Notes: generated from the letters alone by a model not told the origin. A DNA stretch of 64,000 bases from Symbiodinium natans (GCA_905221605.1 CAJNDS010002788.1:117501-181500); one strand, 5' to 3'. Positions 20,431-31,869 are shown, counted from the first letter of the stretch. Made by a program: numbers and translations.

Positions 20431-20837
20431 GAAGTCGATGAAGAACGATAACGAGTCCATTGGTCTTTTTGGGAATTTGACTCTTAGGACGTTTTGAACT
20501 TTCGGGACTTGCAACTGTTCAAAGATCTTCATTCAGCTCCCCACCAAGCCTGGACAGTCTCGCAACGACCGCGTCGCACGTCTGCACGTTCAGTACTTGC
20601 TAGAGCATACTACGACTACTACGACCTCATAAGATCGTGGCAGATACTTCCCCAGCAATGGTTTGGGGTCTTAAGCTGTGAGAATGGGCTTGGCGGGAGC
20701 TCCGGACTAGAGCGCAATAGAAGGAGGGGGGTAGCTGTTCCCATGAACGAACATTGCGAAAGCCGGCAGCCATCAACGTTTTAGGTTCTCGACATCTTCG
20801 GTCCCCGCAGCGCATCCGCCAAGGTAGCGCAGCGAAC

Positions 20838-21593
20838 ATGGCCGCAACCGAGGATGTGCAGCGCTGGACGCGCTGGGCCTCCGACAACGGGTTCCCCTAC
20901 CCGCGTGTTCTGAGAATCAATGAGATGAGTGGCAAGCAAACAGAGATTACGGTGAGCTCAGAGCTCCTTATCCCAGGGGGCCAGAGATGGCCAGAGGGTA
21001 TGCGACTTCAAGCGGCAGCAAACAGGATTGGCAAGGATCCCATGTCTTGTTGCCTAAAGCTCTTCGCTGGCGAGAAGCTCTGGACGATGCCGACCTAAGC
21101 TCCCTCAGATCTGGCAGCGCAGCAGCTCAGCCCACTGCTGGTGGTTGAGGATCCGCCGTTGCTGCAGAACCGAAAGCGTGTTCTCAAGGAGGTCATGGAC
21201 CTTCAAAGATTGGACATCTTTCAGGGTATTGCTTGGGCCAACCCCGACCGGTGCATCGTCAGCATCAACGGCAGCGCCAACACACCATATGCCGAGGGGG
21301 TGTTCGATGTTGAGTTCATTTTTCCCATGGACTATCCTTTCGAGCCCTTCCGGGTGTCCTTCCTCACGCGGATTTGGGCGGCGCATATCGGGCCAGCAGG
21401 TATGAAAGGGATCAAAGGCACGACCAGCCACGACTGGCAGCCCGCCAACAACATGTCAGAAGTGATTCTGGACATCTGCGAGAAAATGGGAACTCCGGAA
21501 TTTATTCTTCAAGCGTACCGTACACGAGATGGACTGGAGACATTTGCCGAATCCGGAAGCTGCCCAGCAGCTTGGGCCAGCAACTGTCTTTAA
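20838..21593 (+). CDS. E2-like (UBC-fold) protein lacking the active-site Cys
   Basis: Exon 20838-20951 begins ATGGCC (MAATEDVQRWTRWASDNGF); a GT donor at 20952 joins an exon starting between 21109 and 21123. It then shows the UBC fold: RKRVLKEVMDLQRLDI (helix 1), GIAWANPDRCIVSINGSANT (the strand pair and Gly-Ser in place of Gly-Pro), EGVFDVEFIFPMDYPFEPFR and VSFLTRIW. Where E2 enzymes have the active-site Cys in a CLxIL segment, this frame reads IGPAGMKGIKGTTSHDWQPA and no Cys; the following MSEVILDICEKMG matches helix 2. It may be a UEV-type non-catalytic variant or a broken E2. A short intron could start at GT 21400, but excluding it does not restore a Cys. The 3' end after 21500 is uncertain; the open frame stops at 21591-21593. 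Confidence 0.62.
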
Positions 21594-22359
21594 AGAGGCT
21601 TTGTTGGGGGGATGATATGACTCCCTTTTTTTGTGGCAACTGCTACTGTCAGGGATGGCTGTAGATTTTGAGTTGCTGGGTCAGGGTTTAGGATTTGTGC
21701 TGTGTAGAATTCTGAGGCTTGAGGTCTCAGGCGCAGTGGATTTCAGGTTGGCCTGTAAAATCCGAAGCTCGAGCTCGAGCTTTATCTCATTTTCGGGGCC
21801 GCTGCGGTCCTATTTTGAGTATTTTTTTCAAGCTCCTTACATGAGGGGCTCCCTTAGCTGGCGTAGTGGACCTGTGGATTCCGGACCTTTCCCAGAGTTG
21901 CGGGGATACGTTCTGGTACATATGAAGCGGATTAGCCGATGTATACCTAAATCGCAACGGAGTTGACATCGTCGGACCTGCTTCCAGGCAGTGCCGTGAA
22001 ACAATCTCAGCTGTGGAAACACCACACCACTGTAATCATAATTGCAATCGTAGTGCTAAGGAAAAAGGGTACCCTTTCACTAAGGGGTTACTGGAGAACC
22101 TAGATAATGATGAAACGCCCACGACGCCCAGCGTTATTGATTTTCGTCTCTGCAGCCATGAGAAGGTCCCAGCTGGCAGCGACCTGCTGTTGAGCACTAG
22201 GTGGGTGAGAATTCCTTGTCAGCACATGTTCAGAGATCGCTGTGGACCGTCACTGCACCCTTGCAGTTTGCATTCCTTGCGCAATCGAGTTGGCAATGTC
22301 GTTGGTGTTTGGCTGTTGCTATCGTTTCTTGGGGCTGTCAAAATTCACATCGGTGCGTT

Positions 22360-22990
22360 CTCTTCTGGGCATGAATATTTTAAGAACGCATGCTCACAGG
22401 AGGTTGGCAAGAATTCTTATGCTTGTCATGCAAGGTCTCTTCTGGGCATGAAGCTCAAAACAGCGGGGGGTGGGGGGGGTGGGGGTGCTTTGCAGCCCTC
22501 CCTGTTGCAAACACAACGCTCGCAGCACGAGTTTGGAAAGGACTCCGTTGCGTTTAATGATTAATGCAAGTTCTCTTCTGGGTATGAAATCTATTTAGCT
22601 TTACTTAAGGTTAGTTAAGTTTACAATTTACTCAAAGTTTATGACCTTTAATTACTTAAATTCAAGGTCAGGAATTTTAATCAATTTTCATCAGTGTTCA
22701 TCAAGTGTAAAGCATTTTACATCATGTGATTTAATCTTAAATAGTTTTGATTAGTTTTAATTCTGTAGCAAACGTCGCGGTTCTGGGGTGGGGAGCAGCC
22801 TCGCACTTGCACACACATGCTTGCATTTTCAACCTCCCCCCACCCCCCCCCCCCCCCAGTATTTCCCTTGCTGTGCTAAATTCATGCCCAGAACAGAGCT
22901 TGCAGTGAACAGCATGGCAACCCGTCCTGCTAGCATTGTGTTTGCAACGCCGGAAAGGGGGGGTGGGGTGGGGGGCTGCGCCCCAGGTTT
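22360..22990. repeat. inverted pair of the G/C-tract dispersed repeat
   Basis: The left half reads TCTGGGCATGAA, a G tract, then TTGCAAACACAACGCTCG; the right half carries TTCATGCCCAGAA and AGCATTGTGTTTGCAA, the inverse order. The same GTTTGCAAA plus G-tract plus GCTGCGCCCC modules occur at 34.2-35.3 kb and 39.1-39.3 kb. Confidence 0.6.
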
Positions 22991-25450
22991 TTTTGTTTTT
23001 CAAATTCATTCATACGTGCACACATGTGCCGCCTATGTAAAGTGCCTTTTCAGCAGTGAAGGAAACGACAAGGAATATCTCAGCAGATTGGCCAAAAGCT
23101 GAGGAGGCAAAGGAAGGCTAAGAAAAGCTGAAAAAACCTAAGTAAAGCTAAATAATTCCATGGCTCCTGGTCGCTTGTAGCACCAAAGAGTTTACAGAAA
23201 AGAACCTCGAGTCGCAGGAAGTGTATAGGGTTGAGCGTTTAATAGGGTTACCATTGGGCTGGCCTTGGTTGCTGTGGATTTTTGTTGGTTATCCAGTGGT
23301 CTGCAGAAGGCCCCACGACTCCAATAAGAAAGCTGCCAGAAACAACGGAAACGAGACAAAGCCTGGAAACTAGAGCGAAAGTAAGGAAAAACCTCACAAC
23401 AAACACAGAAACCCAACAGAAACTAAGGAAGCTAAGCAAACCTAGACAGAACTACAATAAGCAAAGCCCAAAAAAACTAAAAATAAACTAAAAAACTGAA
23501 AACTTGTAGATAAAATGCAAACGTTTGCCGTTTAACATATGGGTTGCGTTCAGAATTCGCGTGTCTGCTCAGTTACTTTAGTTTACATTAATTGGTTTGG
23601 CCGGTCTCTTTTCATGTCTTTGCTATGAGGCGGCACCGAGGGGGATCCCCTAAAACCCCAGTGTGGCGCTAGGAAAACGCTAGGTTCGCGCTAGGTAAAA
23701 TCAACAAACTTTATTTCAAATTTCGCATGTCACCACTAAACGAACCCAACAGAGATTGATTGAGAAGGCCCAGCCAGGCGAACCGCGCCTCTTCGTTTTG
23801 AATTGACAGGGCCCCTGTTGCCAGGATAGAGGTTCTTCTAGGAAAAACGATGACAAGAAAGAAACGACATTCTTGTTAGACTTGGTACATTTGCTGCTCC
23901 TGGCTTGTTTTCGTCGATCATCACGTCGTAGTATCAGATCTTGGAAAATCTGGCACAGTGTTTTGCGCTAGGGCCGCGCTAGCACGGCGCTAGCAAAATG
24001 TCAACGCAACCTCCCCCGGCAGACCATGGCCCATTCCTCCACCACAACCGAGAGTGATGTGCTTGCTGGAGCTCGAGCCCCGCAAGTAGCGACAGCGGAG
24101 AAACCTTCGCTCGCGCCAGAACTCCAGCAGTAGCAGTATGTAGCAGTAACACTAGCAGTTCTTGTGACGACTCGTCCGACAGCAGCGCCTGAAAAATCGT
24201 CCGCGCTAGCACCCTTTCTAGGAAATCATGCTTGGATCCTTCAAATGTCGCGTTTGCTACTCCATCTCAATCAGCTTCTTTTTCCTTCAGGGCATAAGGC
24301 GGCACCGAGGGAGTTCCGATTTAACGTCAATTTCGGGAACAAGCATTTTGACAACAACCCATATAGAGAAAATCAAGGTTTTCGTCTGAAAAAACATAGA
24401 GAAACAAAGTTTCCCCGTAGATAAACTTGACATCCTCCTATTCAAGAACACTTAACTCCCTCCCCCCCCCCCAAAATCCACCAAACAATGAGGAGAAATA
24501 GAAGGCCAAACAAACATCCTCCGCCACAGATCTTCAAGCCTCTCGTGGAGCAGGCGGCGGCTTTCGCGCAGGCAGCGATAGCACAGTGTGTGAGTCCTGT
24601 GCGTGGATCCAATGCGCACGTTGAAGAAACTTGAATTCAACCAAGGCTTTAAACATTGCACTGCCATCGCTGCTCTCCAAGCTTCAGGTGCCAGTCCCAT
24701 CAGAACGAAGCTTGACTTGTGTCATCGGGTGTGCGCAGTTCAATCCCCTAGCTCTTTGTTTTTGTGGACAGCAGAGAGTCATGGGGGCAGACATTGGAGG
24801 CATCAGTGGGCGACGGTCAGGCCAACTGCGCATGTTCACATCAGATCTGCGCGCAGTCCTCCCGACGGCGTTGCGTTGGCCTCATTGGCCCATGTGATGG
24901 AGAGGGCAAGAAGTTGCGCACCAGATTGCAGCCTCGGAGATTAGCTGCCACCTGGCTTGCATTTGATTCTGAAGACCATTGAAGACCACTCTTCGGATCA
25001 GTTGCCTCCCTAGCGGATCGAGTGGATCCACACGTAGAGAGAAACAAGTCCTTCCCTCAACCGAACCCTCAACGGGTCTCCGTACGTGTCCTCCCGATGA
25101 GCGCAGAGGTCTAACGTCACATTTGTTCGATTTCATGGCGTCAGGTATCGGCGCAATCACGTGCCCCGAGCTGATGCAGTGAGCCATCCTTCTTCGTGCT
25201 GGTAGCCTTTCCGGCTGCACTTGATCTCATTCTTGCCTATGGGCAACGTACTTGAACAAACGACAAGTGCGAGAGTGCAGCGTGCCAGACATGGCAGCCC
25301 AGAAACATAGAGCGAACGGTCGGGGAGCTTCGCATTGCTTACGAGTACGCCAGGCATTGACGCAGCTGGTGTCCCGCGCTTAGCGACAAGAAATTCGCTG
25401 AGCAACATTGCCGGCAGATCTTGGGCAAACCCTTAGTCCGTGATGCGCCG

Positions 25451-25546
25451 TTATACTCCGTTATACTCCGTTATACTCCGTTATACTCCGTTATACTCCG
25501 TTATACTCCGTTATACTCCGTTTTACTCCGTTATACTCCGTTATAC
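25451..25546 (+). repeat. TTATACTCCG tandem repeat
   Basis: Ten consecutive 10-bp units TTATACTCCG (one TTTTACTCCG, last one truncated). It is nearly perfect, so recently expanded. No coding role is apparent. Confidence 0.97.
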
Positions 25547-27454
25547 GCCCCCAATGATGCTCTCCATTGCTCTCCCCAAGGCCAGATGAGTCCTTGGACG
25601 TTGGAGGCGGACTTCTTTCACTGCGGCGTCCCTTGGTCCTCTGGGCTTTGCTATCCATCAATATCAGATCATGTGTTCTGACCATTTTTACCTTATTTAT
25701 TTGTTGATGTGGCCTGGCGTTCGTATTTTGATGTCCATCAAAATTTATTGATGTTTCACCCGGACGTCTGGGTCACAGACTAAGGGACCAGACCATGAGA
25801 GCCACATTCAATGAGGCCGGATTATTCGGGAACCCCGATTGTTTGAGTACAGGGATCTTTTAGGGCCCTCTTTGCGTGGGGGAACTTGAATACACCCAGA
25901 TTTTTTTGAGGTTAAAAACCCACGTCCGTTTTTCATATCAGGATTCACTAAAGAAGTTCCCGTTGTGGACCCATGGACTTGCCAACTTCCGGCCAATCCG
26001 CTCCGAGAGTGCGGGTTCGGGGCTTCAGAGGGTTTCAGTTGCTCGTGTTTGCCGGATCGCCACTCTCGTACAATACAGTGCTAGTTGTAAATGTTGTGTG
26101 CAAAAAATGTACTGTTGGACAGGGGCGCGAAGCGCTACCATTCAGCACCATGTAGCATGCGACATGTAGAAGAAGGAGGCAGATCTTGCGGATGTAATCA
26201 TTTTCGTGTTCAAGTTTGCGGTGACAGGCCCTTCGCTGTCGGGCCCTGCGCTGTCGGAGATGCAAGAGGAAGCGGCAAAGTGGATGCGGCTTGAGGAGAG
26301 AAAGAGGTTGCCTTCCAGATGCCGACTTTACGTCCAGAAGAGGGTTTTAGCAGTGTCCAAGCAGTTGGCGCATGTTGGCGCTCGGACCATAGCATGACAT
26401 CGAACCTTCTGCAGCGTCCAGGCTCATAGTGACTTTGGGGATTTGTGTAAGCTTCGTGCACATTGAAAGCTATGGGTGCGACCCAGCCGCTTGATCACTC
26501 AGATGCAGTGTCTGGTCCACGTGTTGTCGGGTCCAAGATTGGTGCATTGCATGCTCGCATGATCTTGCATCGGCTGTAGGCTGTAGACTGGCGGTATCTG
26601 ACAATAGACCCTGAGGTGCGGGCAGTGCTTCCTCGCCCGGGAAAAGGACGGAGTCCATCGGCAGTGCTTCGCGAGTGCATGCTCATGCCAGCAGCATCAT
26701 GACAGGGGCCTGATGCCCAAGGCAGGCAGCTTTGACAGCCTTAGCGCTGAGCGGTGGAACGTGTGCCTTCGCAAGTTGTCGCACGCAGGCCTCCCAGACC
26801 TGCTAACGCAGCGCAGGGCCCAGGCCAGCCCTGATGTGAAAGGATTTTCGCTGTGAGAGAGCGCATGATGTTGCATTCGTGAGCATGGCCTGCGCTGCGA
26901 CCTCTCTGTGGCAAAGACCGTCAACGATTCGTCGCTAACCATCGGCTGCTGGAGCCACAGATGCCGCCACACACCGCGCAGCCTTTTGGTGCTCGGCGTC
27001 CATGCCTCGTGCCTTCCGGGGCAGAGGCAACTGTGCAAAAAAAACCGAAAGCCGACCTTTGCTGTACTTCGCCTCTGAAGCAAACATCCGACGACGGCCT
27101 TCTCTGCCAAAGCCGTGATCTCCTGTGTGCTAGATTTGCCGGCCTGTGCCTGCGTCCCGCAGAAGGTGAGCTACGTCCCTGCATTCGATCGCAAGTGGCT
27201 CCGATGCTCACAAGCTCCCCTGGTGGAGTATCACCGATGCGTCGTTTCGCCTTAGCAGCCAGCAGGCTCAGGGCGAAAAACTTGCGCTTCTCCGCCTCGT
27301 TCCATGTTTAAGCGCCGCCCGAGCCCTGTGCGGGAAATCTCTGAGCTGTCGACGTAATATATATGTGGGTGGTTCAGTGTCGATGCACGTGTGTAGCTAG
27401 AGAATGTTTTGTGATTCGGGCTCAAGGAGCCTACCTACTCCAGACATTTTGCAG

Positions 27455-28240
27455 GCGGCGAGCTTGGAGACGAAGGCTGAAACCTTAGCAGAGGAGAGCG
27501 AGAGCATGAAGGCTTGATGGTGGCAGCAGAGAGTCCTGGAGAGTCTGCAGTTGAGCTCACATGGTAACGTCAGGCAGTGTTGAGATTGCAAAGCAGTTTG
27601 AATGTCACACGAGAGGCCGATGAGCAGGCGCAACAGCTCACAACCTCTGCGGAGTCGGGGAAGGCGTGCCGCTGCGTGGTGGCCTGACCACAGCAGCTTC
27701 CGCATGCGAAGGCCGCCAAGACCAAGCTGGCAGCGCTCACCGAAGCCTTGAAGCAAGAACAGGCCTCTCTTGGATGTGACGGTTCATTTTGATCCAGAAA
27801 GAACGTTCTGGTCGCAATGCTCAACAAAGTGTCACGACGTTCCTTACACAGTGAGGCTGCACGGAAAGAGGCCGAAGAACGCCTGAAGTCCATTGGTGAC
27901 CAGGTGCGCGCCCGCTGTTCTGTTTTCGTGTTTGTGTTGGCTCCCTGCCGTACAGGTGGAAATCTTGGAGACGAAGGCTGAAGCCTTAGTGGAGGAGAAC
28001 AAGAGCCTGAAGGCGTGATGATGGCAGCAGAGAGTCTTGGACAGTCCGCAGTTGCGCTCACATGGCAACGTCAGGCAGCGAACACTTGCCTCCAGAAGCA
28101 GATCTCCACGCTCACGAAGCAGGCAGACAGAGCACTGTGGAATTCAGATTGACAAGCGGTTTCAGAATCTAACGCCAGGCCGACGAACAAGCGCAAAAGC
28201 TCACAGTGGCAGCCAAAACGCACCAAGAAGCAAGACCCCC
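27455..28240 (+). CDS. coiled-coil protein exons with internal exon duplication (partial)
   Basis: Consecutive exons that keep one frame: 27455-27511 (ASLETKAETLAEESESMK), 27574-27663 (LNVTREADEQAQQLTTSAES), 27712-about 27773 (AKTKLAALTEALKQEQASL), 27852-27903 (EAARKEAEERLKSIGDQ), 27956-28012 (EILETKAEALVEENKSLK) and 28075-about 28119 (ANTCLQKQISTLTK), followed by a segment reading ADEQAQKLTVAAK near 28180. Donors after the two 57-bp exons are both GC. The 57-bp exon and the following unit occur twice about 501 bp apart. All segments are heptad-rich coiled coil. The 5' end is unknown and the 3' end runs into satellite DNA, so this is a fragment or the tail of a gene. Family not recognised. 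Confidence 0.5.
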
Positions 28241-28242
28241 TT

Positions 28243-30265
28243 AAGCAAAGATGCTCAATAAGCAAAGCAGCCGTATACATTACAGTAAGCGAAGTTGTGC
28301 CAATAAACAAACGCGCAGTAAGCGAAGACGCACCAGTACGCAAAAGAGCTGCTGCTGCAAGCAAAGACGCACCAATCTGCAAAACAGCGCGAAGACGCGT
28401 AAATAGCGACACAGCCGAGAAGTAAGCGAAGACGCACTAATAAGCAAAACATCTGCACAGTAAGTCAAGACGCACCGACAGGAAGCGAAGACGAACGAAC
28501 AAGCAAAACAGCCGCACAGCGCACGAAGACGTGCCAGTAAGCAGAACAGCCGCACAGTAAGCGAAGATGCGCTAGTAAGCAAAACAGCCGCACAGTAAGC
28601 GAAGACGCACCAGCAAGGAGAACTGGTGCACAGGAAGCCAGCAAGCATCAGCAAGCAAGACGTCAGGACCTTAAACGCCTTCGTATTCGAATGCGCACCA
28701 GTAAGCAGAACAGCCGCACAGTAAGCGAAAACACCAGTAAGCAAAACTGCCGCACAAAGACGCACCAGTAAGCAGGAGAACCGCTCTGTAAGCGAAGTTG
28801 CCGCGCAGGAGGAAAAGATGCGCCAATAAGCAAACAGCCGAATAGTAGGCGAAGACGCGTTAGTATTTAAGCAAAACAACCGCATAGTAAGCGAAAACGC
28901 ACTGTTAAGCACGACAGCCGCACAGTAAGCAAAGATGCATTACAATAGTAAGCAGACTTGCCGCACGGTAAGCGAAGATGCACCAGCAAGCAAACATGCA
29001 GCCGCGCAGTCAGTTGAAGACGTGCCAGTAAGCAAAACAACCGCACCGTTAGTGAAGACGCGCAAGCAAAACGTCTGCACAGCAAGCGAAGACTCGGCAG
29101 CAAGCAAAGCAACCGCACGGTAGGCGAATGCGCACCAAGAAGCAAAACAGCTGCGCAGTAGGCGAAGACGCACCAGTAAGCAAGACAACCGCGGGGCAAG
29201 CGACGACGCGCCAAGAAGTCAAATGCCGGCACGTGCAGCGAAGACGCGCCAATAACCAAAAGAGCCGCGCAGCAAGCAAACACGCGCCAGTAAGCAAAAT
29301 AGCCGTGCAGTAAGCGAAGACGCGTTTGTAATGAAGCACAACAGCCGCATGGTAAGCGAAGATGCGCCAGTAAACAAGAGCAGACGCGCCAGTGTGCCAA
29401 ACAGCCGTGCGGAAGCCAGTAAGCAAAACAGCCGCGCAGTAAGACCAGTAAACCAAAAATTGCATATATATATATATACTATAGTCACTATAGTCTATAT
29501 AGACAGCGAAGACGCACCAATGAGCAAAACAGCCGTGCGGTAAGCGAAGTCGCGCCAATAAGCGCAGCAGCCGCGCAGCACGTGCAGACGATAGGCAAAA
29601 CAAGGAAGGCCTCCCCTTCGCCGCTGTGGAGCGTTCGTTGAAATTTAAAGGTCGTGGCGTTTTGGCAACAGGGTGATCTCAGAAAAGTTTGCGTTTTCGC
29701 AGCAAGCCGTGACGCAGGACAATGGACGTAGCCACCCCCCCCGCCCATCATCGAGAAGGGCCAGAGGGCCAGAATCGACAAACCCTTCCGCGGCGGCGGA
29801 GGCGAGGGCTGCCCAAAGCAACCGCGCTGTAAGCCAAGACGCGCCAGTAAGCAAAACAGCCGCGCGGAAAGCCAAGACGCGCCGCTAAACCAAACAAGCG
29901 TATCTAGCAAGCGACGACGCGCCAATAAGCAACATGGCCGCACAGTAGGCGAAGACGCGCCGTGAAGCAAAATGACCACGCGGTGAGCGAAGACGACGCC
30001 AATCAACCAAACAATCTCATATAGGAACCGGAATAGAGTAAGCGAACACGCACCAATAAGCAAAACAGCCACACAGTAAGCGATGACGCGCTACTCAGCA
30101 AAACAGCCCCGCAGTACTTGAAGAATCTCGAAGACGCGCCAACACATGCACTTATAGTGAGAGCGAAGACGCACCAATAAGCAAAACAGCGGCGGTAAAG
30201 CAAAACAGCCGCGCAGTAAGGGAAGACGCGCCAATAAGCCAAGCAACCGTTTCGTTCGTAAACAA
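28243..30265 (+). repeat. 38-bp satellite array
   Basis: About 45-50 imperfect copies of a 38-bp unit built around AAAACAGCCGCACAGTAAGC and GAAGACGCACCAGTAAGC. For example, GCGAAGAYGC starts at 28561 and 28599. Divergence and partial units are frequent. The array is broken by a (TA)n tract at 29464-29490 and by an unrelated insertion at about 29606-29822. Long open frames on the minus strand simply translate the repeat and are not taken as genes. Confidence 0.93.
29606..29822. other. unrelated insertion inside 38-bp satellite
   Basis: About 215 bp with no satellite unit, GC-rich at its 3' half (CCCCCCCCGCCCATC tract, GCGGCGGCGGAGGCG). Satellite units resume directly afterwards. No terminal inverted repeat or target duplication could be defined by eye. 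Confidence 0.55.
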
Positions 30266-30287
30266 CCCAAGTAAATCAAACATATTA

Positions 30288-30690
30288 AGAGGCCCTGCCC
30301 CAAGACATCCTCTTCTGAGCTGGCCTATTTGGAATTTCTACTACCGACATCTACCGACCACACCTTATGAAATTCTCCTCTGGCCCCGCTTCGTCATGAA
30401 ATGTAATTTGAGGTTTGGTTCGTAATTCCACTTAAGGGGAATCTTTAATAAGAGGCCACGCCCCAAGATCCTCTTCTAAGCCACACTCATAGTCAAGTCT
30501 TATTCAGACTTTTGAATTGCAAGGCCAAGAAACACACCCTAAGAAACCCTCATCTGGGCTGCGTTTGTTCTTAAATTTAATTACTTTCATATTTCTTTTT
30601 GTATGAAGATGCCACATCCAAAGCATCCTCTTCTAAGCCTCATTCGTAATTAAAACTAATTGAAACTTTACATGTTAACGCCACACCCTA
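30288..30690 (+). repeat. about 160-bp degenerate direct repeats
   Basis: Three related units begin near 30288, 30450 and 30608, each with a version of GAGGCCACGCCCCAAGATCC then TCTTCTAAGCC. They are followed by AT-rich spacers. Function unknown. Confidence 0.5.
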
Positions 30691-30723
30691 CATACCGAAT
30701 AGTTTGTTTATAAAAAAGCAAAA

Positions 30724-30776
30724 TGGTGTGTGTGTGTGTGTGTGTGTTTTCCTCTGTGTGTGTGTGTGTGCAAGGC
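30724..30776 (+). repeat. (TG)n microsatellite
   Basis: Two runs of TG dinucleotides separated by TTTTCCTC; it lies directly left of the foldback element. Confidence 0.95.
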
Positions 30777-30782
30777 AGTCAT

Positions 30783-31175
30783 GTAGAACAACTTATAACA
30801 AACATACTCTTTATGCAAAAAAAAGCACTTTTTTGCACATCTTGCCCAAGAATCCATGAAGCCGGGACACTTGTTTTTTGGTTTTCGCGAGTGATTTTTG
30901 GGTTTTTGTGGAACAATCCGAGAAAACCATATGTTCTTTTGGATTGTACTCTCCGCGGGTGTTTTCTTGGTTTCTGAGGCCTTGAAAATCTGAAATGAAA
31001 AAAACGCATCGTTTTTTTGGAATTTTCCAAAAAACCCGAAAAACCTCGAGAAAACAAACAATTCCAAAAAAAGCGGTGTCCCGGCTTCATGGTTTTGAGT
31101 TTTTGGATGTTTGGATTCTTGGGCAAAAGTGCCTTTGTTTGCATACAATTCTGTGTTTATAAGCTTGTCCTATGC
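30783..31175. mobile_element. foldback (long inverted repeat) element
   Basis: The sequence 30841-30870 (CTTGCCCAAGAATCC then ATGAAGCCGGGACAC) is the inverse of parts of 31076-31125, which has about 21 extra bases in the middle. Inner T/G-rich and outer parts (ACTTATAA and TATGCAAAA at 30790-30820 against 31135-31175) also pair imperfectly. The whole forms an about 390-bp hairpin, typical of MITE or foldback elements. No protein is encoded and no target duplication was fixed. Confidence 0.65.
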
Positions 31176-31402
31176 AAAATAATTTGCCACGAAATTGCAT
31201 TTTCGAAGTTTTTTTTCGGTGCTTCTTTAGGTGATGACGTGCAAATAGTGCTAGGCACACGCGTTTCGCACAATTTACAGGTTTTCTCACATAATGTTAG
31301 ACTTGCTGAAAAAGAACTTTGCCGTACATGCTCAGCACGGTATTTACGAGGGCTTTCATAGGGAAAAAGAACAACCTAGATCATGGGGGGGGTGACCGTA
31401 TC

Positions 31403-31435
31403 TGTATATATATATATATATATGGTCATATATAT

Positions 31436-31483
<48 letters not shown>

Positions 31484-31505
31484 GCATATGTATATACATA
31501 TATAT
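31403..31505. repeat. (TA)n/(TATG) microsatellite
   Basis: Alternating TA with TATG interruptions; it can form cruciform or slipped structures. Confidence 0.95.
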
Positions 31506-31869
31506 GCCAGGGTTGAAGTTAAGTCTTGAGGATTGAACTTCAACCTTGGGATTGCAACCCTGCCCTGGATCCACGGCCCACCGTTCAAGATTCTCAGGTA
31601 AACTGTACTGTGAAGATCTTGGGTCCCAGATCTCTGGGGCAGAATCTTTCACAAAACACAGACTTAATGTAGGCAACATTTGAAGCAGCATTGACAGCTG
31701 GACATTATGCTGGTTGACCACGCGTTTCACGGAAACATGAGTCAGCAGCATTGACAACTGGACGAAAAGTTCTGGACACATGGAAAAGAAATACAATTTT
31801 TCTTTAGAAAAGCACGGGCAATGCCAAAAACAACTTTAAATGCACCTATCTTTTTGAAGAACCAAAAAT

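Larger units (their letters stand above)
17879..20690 (+). repeat. segmental duplication, copy 1
   Basis: This 2.8-kb stretch, from the last exon of the kinase-RBR gene through the SAM gene to shortly before the E2-like gene, recurs at 57206-60297 in the same orientation. Long runs are identical apart from scattered substitutions; indels, an inversion and an insertion distinguish the copies. Similarity ends in both copies at the sequence GGTCTTAAGCTGTGAG. Confidence 0.92.
21594..27440. other. gene-poor stretch with small repeats
   Basis: No supportable gene. It holds a thrice-repeated CTCTTCTGGGCATGAA near 22360, 22436 and 22569 and its inverse near 22882; G- and C-homopolymer tracts at 22465-22485 and 22840-22858; an A-rich block at 23100-23520; two copies of GGCGGCACCGAGGG near 23630 and 24299; and many GCGCTAG motifs at 23665-24000. 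A charged open segment at 26206-26397 (EEAAKWMRLEERKR) could be an exon of the coiled-coil gene downstream, without a splice partner that I could fix. Confidence 0.6.

Noticed and set aside
23630-24310. Possible element bounded by GGCGGCACCGAGGG copies
   Set aside because: Only about 14-18 bp are shared, with no inverted termini, target duplication or coding content.
24540-24640. Minus-strand stretch THRTHTLCYRC resembling the zinc motif of ribosomal protein L37e
   Set aside because: Only about ten residues match; the following residues do not continue the family, and no splice join was found.
28280-30072. Minus-strand open frames of up to 210 codons rich in Leu/Arg/Cys
   Set aside because: They are translations of the 38-bp satellite, repeat the same words out of phase and have no domain.
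28243-30265. Regular repeats that could suggest a CRISPR array
   Set aside because: There are no unique spacers of constant length between identical repeats, no cas genes, and the context is eukaryotic.
31403-31505. TATA-rich stretch as a promoter
   Set aside because: It is a plain microsatellite with no gene downstream on either strand.
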